Shown piece after piece: positions 18,299 to 24,915 of a stretch of 41,797 bases of DNA. The stretch lies in NCBI GenBank assembly GCA_029907105.1, contig JARYMM010000029.1:1047-42843 (forward strand). The letters run 5' to 3'. The DNA is from Anaerolineae bacterium. Lineage in GTDB: Bacteria; Chloroflexota; Anaerolineae; UBA3071. How positions within the stretch are numbered: position 1 is the first letter of the stretch; each line of letters opens with the position of its first letter. The position numbers were made by a program, and so were the translations under genes. The notes under the pieces were generated by a model. The model saw only the letters and a program-made list of their open reading frames with translations, did not search any database and was not told the DNA's origin.

Positions 18299-18336
18299 AG
18301 GCAACGAGGCAACAAGGCAACAAGGCAGCGAGGACC
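18299..18336. repeat. Short CAACRAGG tandem repeats
   Basis: Four imperfect copies of an 8-9 base unit (GGCAACGA, GGCAACAA, GGCAACAA, GGCAGCGA) lie just after the nitroreductase stop. A simple-sequence intergenic repeat. Confidence 0.65.
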
Positions 18337-18393
18337 TCGTTACGCGTTGCCTGATTTCGGGGGCAGGCAAATGAGCATGGTCAGGAGATTCTC

Positions 18394-18576
18394 ATGAGCT
18401 GGCTGGAACAGGTGAAGGGCAACCCGCTGCCCTGGCTGCTGGAGCAGGACGCCGATAATCCCGGCGCGCGTTGCTTTGCCCTGCGCCATCTGTTGGACAA
18501 AGCCGAGGATGACGCTGAGGTTCGTGAGGCCAGGGCTGCACTCAAAGGAAGCGATGGAGCAGCAGGAAACGAATAA
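18394..18576 (+). pseudogene. N-terminal fragment of a prenyltransferase/terpene-cyclase-repeat-like protein
   Basis: 60 codons with a good site (CAGGAG before ATG). The sequence MSWLEQVKGNPLPWLLEQDADNPG followed by FALRHLLDKAEDDAEVREAR resembles the start of much longer proteins I recall, with squalene-cyclase-like alpha repeats; the rest is missing because the MFS gene begins inside it (18554). Most likely a truncated remnant; a genuine short protein cannot be excluded. Confidence 0.5.
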
Positions 18577-19798
18577 GAACCTGAGCGTCATCGCCTCCAG
18601 CGCCTTTCTGACCGGCCTCTTCTCCAGCATGATGCAGGCCGTGTGGCAACCCTTCGTGCTCAGCCTGGGCGCGCCCATGAGCACACTGGGGCTGCTGGAA
18701 GGTCTGGGCGGGGGCAGCGGCCTGGTGAGCGCCCTGATCCAGCCCATCGGCGGCTGGCTCGCCGACCGTCGCGGAAGGAAGCTCTTCATCGCCCTGCGCA
18801 GCGCCTTTGGCCTCCTGGCCGTCTGTTTCTACCTGCTGGCGGCCATCCTCCACGACTGGCACTGGCTGGTGCCCGGCGTGATCCTCCTGGGCGCCGGCCT
18901 GATCGCCCGTCCCGCCGAGAGTTCGCTGATCGCCGAATCGGTACACATCAGCCGCCGCGGCATGGCCTACAGCGTGCAGATAGCGGCCTGGATGATACCG
19001 GGGGTCTTCGCTCCCGCCCTGGGCGGCTTCATCGCCGGGCGTTGGGGAGTTGCGCCCGTCTTCCTGCTGCGCCTGGCGCTGGAGGGGTTGCAGCTTTTGA
19101 TCATCCTGCGCTTTCTGCAGGAGACCCTGAGGGTGGAAAATGAGGGGACAACCCCCTGGCACGAATTGCCCGGCGTGTTGGCCAGGATAGTCATGCCGCC
19201 CAAAGAGCTGCGCGGTCTCTATTGGGCGCTGGCCACAGACGCCTTCGTGTGGGGGCTGGGAAGCACGCTCCTCTTCGGCATGCTGAGCCAGAGCTACGGC
19301 TTCACCACACTGCAATTGGGGGTGATGTCCGGCCTGCTGTCGGGCGTCTGGGCGCTCAGCCAGTTGCCCATCGGCCGCCTGGTGGACCGCTACGGCTGCA
19401 AGCCGTTCCTGGTTCTCTCGGAAGCGATGGGCATCCTGCTAACAATCGGCTGGCTCTTCAGCAAGAGCTTCCTGGCCTTCGCCATCCTGCACGGCTATTT
19501 CGGACTGCTCGCCGCCACCTGGGTGCCAGCGCAACAGGCTCTCCTGGCCAACAGCGTTCCGCCACAACAGCGGGGCGAGGCCATCGGACGCCTCTCCGCC
19601 TTCCGGGGCCTGTTTGCCTTCCCTGCGCCTTACATCGGCGGCCTGCTGTACGACCGTTTCGGCTTCCAGGCCCCCATCCTGGCCAACCTGCTGGGCATCC
19701 CCATCGCCCTGGCGGCCATAGCCGCCGCCGTGAAAGAGCCGCCACCAACGGAGCAGGATTTCACCGCCAGGGCCGCAGAGCAGGCAGAGGGTTTCTGA
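18554..19798 (+). CDS. Major facilitator superfamily transporter
   Basis: 414-aa inner-membrane protein with about 12 predicted spans. The MFS loop 2-3 motif is visible as GGWLADRRGRKLFIAL, and the second-half counterpart as IGRLVDRYGCKPFLVL. The start is chosen at 18554 (AAAGGAAG upstream). It resembles drug/sugar-efflux MFS proteins, but the substrate is not predictable. It overlaps the preceding gene fragment, and its stop is followed by a strong bidirectional hairpin. Confidence 0.9.
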   Translation: MEQQETNKNLSVIASSAFLTGLFSSMMQAVWQPFVLSLGAPMSTLGLLEGLGGGSGLVSALIQPIGGWLADRRGRKLFIALRSAFGLLAVCFYLLAAILHDWHWLVPGVILLGAGLIARPAESSLIAESVHISRRGMAYSVQIAAWMIPGVFAPALGGFIAGRWGVAPVFLLRLALEGLQLLIILRFLQETLRVENEGTTPWHELPGVLARIVMPPKELRGLYWALATDAFVWGLGSTLLFGMLSQSYGFTTLQLGVMSGLLSGVWALSQLPIGRLVDRYGCKPFLVLSEAMGILLTIGWLFSKSFLAFAILHGYFGLLAATWVPAQQALLANSVPPQQRGEAIGRLSAFRGLFAFPAPYIGGLLYDRFGFQAPILANLLGIPIALAAIAAAVKEPPPTEQDFTARAAEQAEGF

Positions 19799-19834
19799 GG
19801 AGGGGGTCCCCTCCGCACCTCCCCTCGTCGAGGG

Positions 19835-19861
19835 TGCCAAAAGTGAGAGGAACTTTTGGCA
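19835..19861. terminator. Bidirectional hairpin between convergent genes
   Basis: Perfect 10-bp stem TGCCAAAAGT / ACTTTTGGCA with a 7-base loop, between the converging MFS and STAS genes. The A- and T-rich arms would provide U-rich tails on either strand. Confidence 0.7.
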
Positions 19862-19867
19862 ACTTGC

Positions 19868-20203
19868 TCAGAAACTGCCCACGGCGAGGGCGGCATTGTC
19901 GAAAGTCTTGAAGAAAGGCATCGCCCCCGTCAGCTTCAGCATGTCGGCGACTTGGGGGGACAGGGCAGCCAGCCGCAGGTCCCCGCGATTCCAACGCCGG
20001 CACAGTTTGAGATACCTGATGAGCATGCGCAAGAAGTCGCTGCTGGCGAAATCCACGCCGCCCATATCGAGCACCAGATGAAAGCGGCCGGCATCGGTGA
20101 TGTCCTTCAGCACCTCTTCCACCTGAGGCACCGCACTGCTATCCATGCGGCCGCTCAGAGTGACCAGATCACACCGTTTGAGTCGCACAGAACTGACGCC
20201 CAT
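19868..20203 (-). CDS. STAS-domain anti-sigma factor antagonist-like protein
   Basis: 111-aa single STAS domain, like SpoIIAA/RsbV. Seen: VTLSGRMDSSAVPQVEEVL (strand and helix 1), FHLVLDMGGVDFASSDFLRMLI (the conserved DxxxVxFxSSxxL site, with the likely phosphorylated serine of the Ser-Ser pair), and LTGAMPFFKTFDNAALAV at the C-terminus. AAGGAGGGGG precedes the ATG. No partner kinase or sigma factor is nearby, so the target is unknown. Confidence 0.9.
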   Translation of the reverse strand: MGVSSVRLKRCDLVTLSGRMDSSAVPQVEEVLKDITDAGRFHLVLDMGGVDFASSDFLRMLIRYLKLCRRWNRGDLRLAALSPQVADMLKLTGAMPFFKTFDNAALAVGSF

Positions 20204-20281
20204 GAGTAGTCCCCCTCCTTATGTCGTCCGGCTGCCCTCAAAAGCGCCTTCACACTCTGAGCACCCCCTTCTCACAAATCC

Positions 20282-20310
20282 ATGATAGCACAGTATGCCC
20301 CAAACTACAA
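20282..20310 (-). promoter_or_regulatory. Possible promoter of the STAS gene
   Basis: Minus strand TTGTAG (20310-20305), 17-bp spacer, TATCAT (20287-20282) preceded by TGC, an extended -10. About 75 bases before the start codon. Confidence 0.45.
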
Positions 20311-20358
20311 GACGGAGACGACTCCATGTGCGGATTTCCGGCTGGCGTGCAGATGGTG

Positions 20359-20364
20359 TATAAT
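20359..20364 (+). promoter_or_regulatory. Possible -10 element upstream of cooC
   Basis: TATAAT at 20359-20364, 66 bases ahead of the cooC ATG. The -35 position (about 20336-20341, TTCCGG) is a poor match. Confidence 0.35.
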
Positions 20365-20430
20365 CATCCTGCCTCGCGCCCGCACGGGGCATCGGCGACG
20401 CGAGTCGTCACACCACAGAGGGAGGTTTTG

Positions 20431-21231
20431 ATGAAAATCGCCATCACAGGCAAAGGAGGCGTGGGGAAGACCACGCTGTCCAGCCTCCTGGCCCACCTCT
20501 ATGCGCAGCAGGGCCGGCAGGTGCTGGCCATTGATGCCGACCCGGCCGGCAATCTGGCCACGGCGTTGGGCTTTCCCTCTGAACTGGCCGAAAGCATCAC
20601 CCCCATTGCCGAGATGAACGATCTGATCTATGAGCGCACGGGAGCGCAGCCAGGACAGATCGGCGGCTGGTTTCGCCTCAATCCGCGCGTGGACGACATC
20701 CCCGAACGTTTCAGCGCCGAGCACCGCGGCGTGCGGTTGTTGCAACTGGGCACGGTCAAGGGCGGCGGCAGCGGCTGCATGTGCCCGGAGAGCGCGCTGC
20801 TGCGCGCACTGGTCACCCACCTTCTGATCGGCCGCCGTGAAGTGGTCATCCTGGACATGGAAGCGGGAGTGGAGCACCTGGGCCGCGGCACAGCCAGCGC
20901 CGTGGACGCTTTCCTCATCGTCGTGGAACCGGGCAAGCGCAGCCTGGACACCGCCCGCACCATCCGCGACCTGGCGCGCGAGATCCATGTGCCTCGCCTG
21001 TACCTGGTGGGCAACAAGGTACGCAACGAAAGCGATCGGCAGTTCATCGAAGCCCATAGCCCCGACCTGCCGGTGCTCGGCTTCCTTTCGCAATCCACAG
21101 AGGCCATCGAAGCTGACCTGCGCGGGCAGGCGGCTTTCGATCTCGCACCGGCGCTGGTGGAGGAAGCCAGGGACATTCTGGCCAGGCTGGAACACAGCGT
21201 GGGCATAACGGAGGCTGCCGGCGGCTTCTGA
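20431..21231 (+). CDS. cooC: CooC-type CO dehydrogenase nickel-insertion ATPase
   Basis: 266-aa P-loop ATPase of the MinD/CooC family that matures Ni-Fe CO dehydrogenase or acetyl-CoA synthase. It starts MKIAITGKGGVGKTT (deviant Walker A with signature Lys), has IDADPAGNLATALG, and the CooC hallmark GGGSGCMCPESALLRAL, the CxC metal-binding pair (about residues 113-117); Walker-B-like VVILDMEAGVEHLGRG follows. GGGAGG sits before the ATG. No CODH or ACS gene is in the window, so its client must lie elsewhere. Confidence 0.9.
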   Translation: MKIAITGKGGVGKTTLSSLLAHLYAQQGRQVLAIDADPAGNLATALGFPSELAESITPIAEMNDLIYERTGAQPGQIGGWFRLNPRVDDIPERFSAEHRGVRLLQLGTVKGGGSGCMCPESALLRALVTHLLIGRREVVILDMEAGVEHLGRGTASAVDAFLIVVEPGKRSLDTARTIRDLAREIHVPRLYLVGNKVRNESDRQFIEAHSPDLPVLGFLSQSTEAIEADLRGQAAFDLAPALVEEARDILARLEHSVGITEAAGGF

Positions 21232-21267
21232 TCTTCCTGCAGCCCATCACCACGGCCGGGAAGAAAT

Positions 21268-21296
21268 TTGACATATCGCCGGATTCGTGCTATAAT
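21268..21296 (+). promoter_or_regulatory. Consensus sigma70 promoter of the cold-shock gene
   Basis: TTGACA (21268-21273), 17-bp spacer, TATAAT (21291-21296): a perfect consensus. Transcription would start near 21303, leaving a leader of about 160 nt. Confidence 0.85.
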
Positions 21297-21347
21297 GTAA
21301 CATGTAGGACACGGCAGTTCGTCCGAGGTGATCGCTTGTGCAGATTT

Positions 21348-21387
21348 ACCGCCGGAGCAAGGATGTCGGGCCCGGCGGTCTCTTTTT
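21348..21387 (+). promoter_or_regulatory. Terminator-like hairpin inside the cold-shock leader
   Basis: ACCGCCGG (21348-21355) pairs perfectly with CCGGCGGT (21372-21379) and is followed by CTCTTTTT. It lies between the promoter and the coding start, so it could act as an attenuator or temperature-sensitive element. Confidence 0.55.
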
Positions 21388-21461
21388 GCGCTGGCCTGCC
21401 TCGGCAACAGCGAGCATGGTGTCCAAAGTATCGCCGTTTTCCATAAGGAGGGAAAGAACTG

Positions 21462-21737
21462 ATGGAAGAGAGCACCTTGGATCAGGACATTCCTGCCGGC
21501 AGCGATTTGACGACAGGCACTGTCAAATGGTTCAGTCGAGTAAAGGGCTATGGCTTCATCCAGCCAGACCCTGGGCCTGATGGCGAGACGCCCGAAGACG
21601 TCTTTGTCCACTTCTCGGCCATTCAAGAAGAGGGCTACCGCAACCTCTACGAGGGCGAGCGGGTGCGTTTCTCGATCGAAGACACACCCAAAGGCCCGCA
21701 GGCTGTAAACGTGTCCCGCCTTGGGGCCGAAGCCTGA
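21462..21737 (+). CDS. Cold-shock domain protein
   Basis: 91-aa CspA-like single-stranded nucleic-acid-binding protein. The cold-shock domain starts at about residue 18 with [19 protein letters not shown] (RNP1 KGYGFI) and includes [10 protein letters not shown] (RNP2 VFVHF), then [18 protein letters not shown] 17-residue acidic N-terminal extension ([17 protein letters not shown]) is longer than in CspA. AAGGAGGG precedes the ATG. A long leader and a strong promoter suggest post-transcriptional control, as in other csp genes. Confidence 0.93.
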   Translation: MEESTLDQDIPAGSDLTTGTVKWFSRVKGYGFIQPDPGPDGETPEDVFVHFSAIQEEGYRNLYEGERVRFSIEDTPKGPQAVNVSRLGAEA

Positions 21738-21763
21738 AAACCGGAACCGCATATAGAACGCCA

Positions 21764-21798
21764 AAGACCCCTGGCCGCACACAGCCGCCAGGGGTCTT
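21764..21798. terminator. Terminator between cold-shock and FmdB genes
   Basis: Perfect 12-bp stem AAGACCCCTGGC / GCCAGGGGTCTT with an 11-base loop, followed by a pyrimidine-rich stretch. It serves both converging genes. Confidence 0.85.
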
Positions 21799-21858
21799 GC
21801 ATTCTCTTCCCCACTCTCGCTCAAAACGGAGACTCACGGCCTCCTACCAACGCGGCCG

Positions 21859-22059
21859 TCAACCGGACGGCGCACAGGCCGCCCCACTGCTCGTCGAACC
21901 GGAGGCGCTGCCGGCAGCAGTGGTGCCGAACAGGGAAAAAGCCTTGCGCACTTCCGTGCTGCCGCAGCGCGGGCACTTCAGCTCCGGCTCACGGCCCAGT
22001 CGCACAAACAGCTCGAAGAGATGGTCACATTTCTGACAGCGATATTCATAGAGAGGCAT
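21859..22059 (-). CDS. FmdB-family zinc-ribbon protein
   Basis: 66-aa putative regulatory protein. MPLYEYRCQKCDHLFE and LKCPRCGSTEVRKAFS give the CxxC...CxxC zinc ribbon; a low-complexity Gly/Ser/Ala tail follows. GGAGG lies upstream of the ATG. It overlaps the end of trmO by 14 bp and is last in the leftward thiol-redox operon. Function not established. Confidence 0.85.
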   Translation of the reverse strand: MPLYEYRCQKCDHLFELFVRLGREPELKCPRCGSTEVRKAFSLFGTTAAGSASGSTSSGAACAPSG

Positions 22060-22486
22060 TGGCGTCACATTCCTCCGAGTCCGAGTCGAAAAAAGACACG
22101 TAGGGCTTGATGTCCAACAGCGGCGAGCCGTCCAAGGCGTCCAGGCCGCTGACCTGTACCACATTCCCTTCCACCGCCTCGATGCGCGCCACGGTGACGC
22201 CGATGGGGTTCGGACGATACGGACTGCGCAGGGCAAAGACACCGCGCAGCGGCTGAGTGGCGTCGCCCCGCGGGTGCTGGCGCAGCTCATACCCCCGGGC
22301 ACGGTGACAGTAGAACAGCACGACCAGCCAGTCGCCAACCGCCAGCCCGTCCAATCCCCCGGCCAGGTCTGGCCGCAGCACCAGCCGCGAGGGATGCCGG
22401 CGCATCTCCTCCAACGGCTCAGGCTCGGTGAAGCGGCTCTCCACGTGGCCGATGGGCGTCAGCGTGATAGGCTCCGTTGTCCTCAC
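22046..22486 (-). CDS. trmO: TrmO-type tRNA-t6A37 methyltransferase
   Basis: 146-aa SAM-dependent N6-methyltransferase acting on threonylcarbamoyl-A37 of tRNA (TsaA/YaeB family). Typical are ITLTPIGHVESRFTEP at the N-terminus, LVVLFYCHRARGYELRQHPRGD, and the signature FALRSPYRPNPIGVTVARI followed by VSGLDALDGSPLLDIKPYV. The start is GTG at 22486, overlapping the TGA of the thioredoxin-like gene (GTGA) with GGAGG upstream. Some distantly related TsaA proteins occur with metal or redox genes, so a different role is possible in this context. Confidence 0.88.
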   Translation of the reverse strand: MRTTEPITLTPIGHVESRFTEPEPLEEMRRHPSRLVLRPDLAGGLDGLAVGDWLVVLFYCHRARGYELRQHPRGDATQPLRGVFALRSPYRPNPIGVTVARIEAVEGNVVQVSGLDALDGSPLLDIKPYVSFFDSDSEECDANASL

Positions 22487-22917
22487 CGGCCCACCTCCCC
22501 GGCCAGAGTCTCCAGCAGCGTCTGCAATTGCTGGCGGTTGGGCAGTCCAACGCTCTGCGCCACGGGCTGTCCCCGTCCGTCGAAGATGACGAAGGTGGGC
22601 ACGGCCCGCACGCCGTAGCGGGCGGCGGCGGCTCGCCCCGTCTGGCTGAAAATGCTCAGCCGCAGCACCTGCGCCCGTTCCCCCAGGTCCCGCTCCAGCC
22701 TGTCCACGACAGGCCTGGCCGCCAGGCAACTACTTCAACCGTTGGAGAAGAATTCCAGCAACGTAGGGCGGCCGGCAGCCAACTGCTCATCCAGCGCGGC
22801 CAGGGAGACCACATCGCTCTCCGGCGTGCGCAGAAACAGATACGCTCCGCCGACAACGACGGCGATGAGGATGAGCAACAGGTTTTCTCTCAGCAGACGA
22901 AGCAGCCAGCTGGACAT
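22483..22917 (-). CDS. Membrane-anchored thioredoxin-like protein, candidate selenoprotein (in-frame TGA)
   Basis: 144 codons if the TGA at 22735-22737 is read as selenocysteine. Residues 12-30 form one membrane span (ENLLLILIAVVVGGAYLFL); the thioredoxin fold follows, outside the membrane: TLLEFFSNG, then the redox site U61-S-S-C64, then ARPVVDRLERDL and GVRAVPTFVIFDGRGQPV (cis-Pro). The frame is the same before and after the TGA, which takes the place of the first Cys of CxxC. Perfect hairpins start just downstream (see 22698-22727). The start ATG has GAGGT upstream. It follows a classical thioredoxin gene and is coupled to trmO. A point mutation of TGC/TGT to TGA is the alternative. Confidence 0.8.
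22698..22727 (-). promoter_or_regulatory. Candidate bacterial SECIS element
   Basis: Downstream of the TGA on the minus strand, GCCTGTC (22714-22708) and GACAGGC (22704-22698) form a 7-bp stem with loop GTG, 27 nt after the TGA. An alternative hairpin, GCCTGG-CGG-CCAGGC (22727-22713), lies closer. A stem of this size with G at the start of a small loop and this spacing fits the bacterial SECIS pattern as I recall it. Confidence 0.55.
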
Positions 22918-22948
22918 AGTACCTCTTCAGAAACGGCCCGGCCACCGG

Positions 22949-23296
22949 CTACGGCGCTGTGCCCGCCGACAACAGGGCCTCCACACGCTCCTTGAGGAAA
23001 GCGGCGGGTCGGAAGCCCACGACGCTCTCCACCACCTTGCCCTCTTTGACGAAGAGAAGGGTGGGGATGCCCTGCACACCGTACTGGCTGGCGTACAGGC
23101 GATCGTCGTCCACGTTCACCTTGGCCACGACCAGCCGGCCGGCGTACTCCCTGGCCAACTGTTCGAGCACCGGGGCCACCATGCGGCACGGCGAGCACCA
23201 GGGAGCCCAGAAGTCCACCAGCACCGGCAGAGGCGACTGCAATACGGCCTTCTCGAAGTTAGCATCATTGACATGGATGGGTTGATCGTACATCAT
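22949..23296 (-). CDS. Thioredoxin
   Basis: 115-aa soluble thioredoxin. FWAPWCSPCRMVAPVLEQLA contains the CxxC site with Ser in place of the usual Gly (WCSPC), VNVDDDRLYASQYGVQGIPTLLFVKEGKVV includes the cis-Pro loop, and VGFRPAAFLKERVEALL completes the fold. AGGAG precedes the ATG at 23296; a second ATG follows directly. It lies 34 bp after osmC and 31 bp before the candidate selenoprotein gene. Confidence 0.93.
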   Translation of the reverse strand: MMYDQPIHVNDANFEKAVLQSPLPVLVDFWAPWCSPCRMVAPVLEQLAREYAGRLVVAKVNVDDDRLYASQYGVQGIPTLLFVKEGKVVESVVGFRPAAFLKERVEALLSAGTAP

Positions 23297-23330
23297 TGCA
23301 CTCCTGGTTCTGTTATGTAAATCTATTCCG

Positions 23331-23753
23331 TCACTCGTTATGTATCTCATAGCTATAGGTGATCTCGGCCACCCCTTCGATGGTGCTGCCCACCGAGCAG
23401 TACTTCTCCTGGGAAAGCTGGATGGCTCGTTCCACGGTTTTCTCCGTCAGCCCCTTGCCTTTGAGGATGTACTGGATGTGGATCTTGCGGAAGGGTCGTG
23501 GCCACCCCTCATCGCTCTGCTCACCGCTGATGCGCATCTCCAGGCCGGTCAGCTCCTGACGCTGCCTGGCCAGGATACCAACAACGTCCACCCCCGAGCA
23601 ACCGCCCAGGGCCAGCAGGAGCATATCCGAAGGCTTCACGCCTGTGCCGTTCTCGGCGTCCTGGGCCGACATGACCACCGAATGTTTGGTGCTGTCGGTG
23701 CCCACGAATTGCATCTTCTCCGTCCATCTCACTCTGACTTCAGATGCCGCCAT
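23331..23753 (-). CDS. OsmC-family protein
   Basis: 140-aa peroxide/thiol-handling protein of the OsmC/Ohr superfamily. The VKPSDMLLLALGGCSGVDVVGIL segment carries the first active Cys; the second is in the LSQEKYCSVGSTIEG block. Both cysteines of the peroxidatic pair are present. GGAAGGG lies upstream of the ATG. Co-transcribed with thioredoxin, a plausible reductant. Confidence 0.92.
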   Translation of the reverse strand: MAASEVRVRWTEKMQFVGTDSTKHSVVMSAQDAENGTGVKPSDMLLLALGGCSGVDVVGILARQRQELTGLEMRISGEQSDEGWPRPFRKIHIQYILKGKGLTEKTVERAIQLSQEKYCSVGSTIEGVAEITYSYEIHNE

Positions 23754-23821
23754 GATGGTTTCCCTTCCATTATGTTAAATTAAGGCCGATCTCCACGAGG
23801 TCAGCAGCGGCGGTCTGTTCC

Positions 23822-23914
23822 TCAACCACCGCCTCCCTTGCGCATCACGAACACCCACAACAAGGCCAGGGCGACGAAGACGATGATTTGGCCCACGTTT
23901 TCCATTCCCTGCAT
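23822..23914 (-). CDS. Tiny single-span membrane peptide
   Basis: 30 codons (or 27 from the ATG at 23905). After MQGMENVGQ comes one hydrophobic helix IIVFVALALLWVFVM ended by RKGGGG. Similar small peptides often sit beside metal or sulfur repressors, but I do not recognise a family. It lies between the CsoR/CstR gene and osmC in the same orientation, with AAAGG upstream of the first ATG. Confidence 0.5.
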   Translation of the reverse strand: MQGMENVGQIIVFVALALLWVFVMRKGGGG

Positions 23915-24000
23915 CCCTGCCTTTCCCTTCCGCTACGAAAACAGCCTTGCCACACAAGATGTCATCCTGTGCTGCAAGGCACGTTAGCTGTCCCCACCGT

Positions 24001-24279
24001 TCAGGCGATCCTGGCCAGGACCCCGACCAGTTCGTTGAGCAGTTCGTCGGGCGATGATTCAGCGCGCGTCGGCTCGCTCAGGCACTGTGCGGCGTAAGAG
24101 CGCACCAGGACCAGGCTGGCCTGGTGTGCGGCAGAGCGGATGGCCGCCAATTGCTGCAAGATGGATTTGCAATCTCGGTCCTCGTCAATCATCCGCTGCA
24201 CGCCCCGCGCCTGCCCTTCGATACGGCGCAGCCGTTGCTGCAATTCGCTTTTCACTTCCGGAGAAGCGATTTGAGCCAT
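24001..24279 (-). CDS. CsoR/CstR/FrmR-family repressor
   Basis: 92-aa all-helical DNA-binding repressor (DUF156). RLRRIEGQARGVQRMIDEDRDCKSILQQLAAIRSA is the family core, with the first sensor Cys (DRDC); the second Cys is in SYAAQC. The copper-binding His of CsoR appears replaced by Tyr, so the pattern is Cys...Cys as in persulfide-sensing CstR; this subtype is an inference. AGGTGG precedes the ATG at 24279. Its promoter overlaps a palindromic operator (24318-24341), suggesting autorepression and control of the OsmC-thioredoxin operon. Confidence 0.88.
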   Translation of the reverse strand: MAQIASPEVKSELQQRLRRIEGQARGVQRMIDEDRDCKSILQQLAAIRSAAHQASLVLVRSYAAQCLSEPTRAESSPDELLNELVGVLARIA

Positions 24280-24317
24280 AGTGCCCACCTGTCGTCATCG
24301 GCAAACTGTCGTCAGCA

Positions 24318-24341
24318 TATACAATACTGGAGTATAGTATA
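24318..24341. promoter_or_regulatory. Palindromic operator of the CsoR/CstR-type repressor
   Basis: TATAC-A-ATACT-GG-AGTAT-A-GTATA: two pairs of perfectly complementary 5-bp arms around GG. It overlaps the -10 of the leftward promoter. The core resembles the TACT-Gn-AGTA operators of the RcnR/FrmR group. Confidence 0.7.
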
Positions 24342-24363
24342 CACAAAGCCGCCAGCCTGTCAA
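24336..24363 (-). promoter_or_regulatory. Promoter of the leftward thiol-redox operon
   Basis: Minus strand TTGACA (24363-24358), 16-bp spacer, TATACT (24341-24336). The operator covers the -10 and start site. Confidence 0.7.
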
Positions 24364-24412
24364 ATCCGGCACCGTGGTCGTGCACGAAGGCCGCGCAAGT
24401 GGCTTTCGCCAT

Positions 24413-24441
24413 TTGACAACACCGCCTGATTGTGCTATAAG
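24413..24441 (+). promoter_or_regulatory. Promoter of the ArsR-family gene
   Basis: TTGACA (24413-24418), 17-bp spacer, TATAAG (24436-24441). The ArsR operator starts at its last base. Confidence 0.75.
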
Positions 24442-24464
24442 CATATTCAAAGTTTTGAATATGC
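24441..24464. promoter_or_regulatory. ArsR/SmtB-type operator
   Basis: Perfect inverted repeat: arms GCATATTCAAA and TTTGAATATGC (11 bp each) around GT, immediately after the -10 and 17 bases before the ArsR start. The ATATTCAA...TTGAATAT form is typical for ArsR/SmtB repressors, so autorepression is expected. Confidence 0.85.
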
Positions 24465-24480
24465 TGCGGGAACTCATCTG

Positions 24481-24819
24481 ATGACAGAGCATGCCGACAC
24501 GGCCCAAATCTTCAAAGCCCTGGCCCATCCGGCCCGTCTGCGCATCCTGGAAACACTAGAGCAGGGGGAAGCCTGCGTCTGCCACCTGGAAGCGCTGCTG
24601 GGCTTCCGGCAGGCCTACCTTTCTCAACAGCTTGCTGTGCTGCGCCAGGCCGGACTGGTGGGCGACCGCCGCGAAGGGCTCAATGTGTTCTATTGCCTGA
24701 TGGACGAGCGAGTGCCCATGTTGCTGAGGCTGATGCGAGGGAAGGAGGCAGCGCATGTTGACCATGTGTCGCCTGCGGCTGTGCTTCCCAATTGCTCCTG
24801 TCCCCGCTGTCGAAGTTGA
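24481..24819 (+). CDS. ArsR/SmtB-family transcriptional repressor
   Basis: 112-aa winged-helix repressor. FKALAHPARLRILETLEQGEACVCHLEALLGF contains the ELCVC-like thiol pair (CVC, about residues 32-34) at the arsenic/metal-binding helix; FRQAYLSQQLAVLRQAGLV is the recognition helix. The C-terminus adds CSCPRC, a second cysteine cluster that could bind metal or thiol ligands. The start at 24481 has only GGGAA upstream. The palindrome at 24441-24464 is its probable operator. It may control the AhpD-like gene downstream. Confidence 0.92.
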   Translation: MTEHADTAQIFKALAHPARLRILETLEQGEACVCHLEALLGFRQAYLSQQLAVLRQAGLVGDRREGLNVFYCLMDERVPMLLRLMRGKEAAHVDHVSPAAVLPNCSCPRCRS

Positions 24820-24915
24820 GGGCACAGAACTTGTGGGGCACGAGCCTGTTTGCCGGGGATGTCATCATCCGCGGCATGGCGATAATTTCACTTTCGGGAA
24901 AAGGGGAGATGAGCC

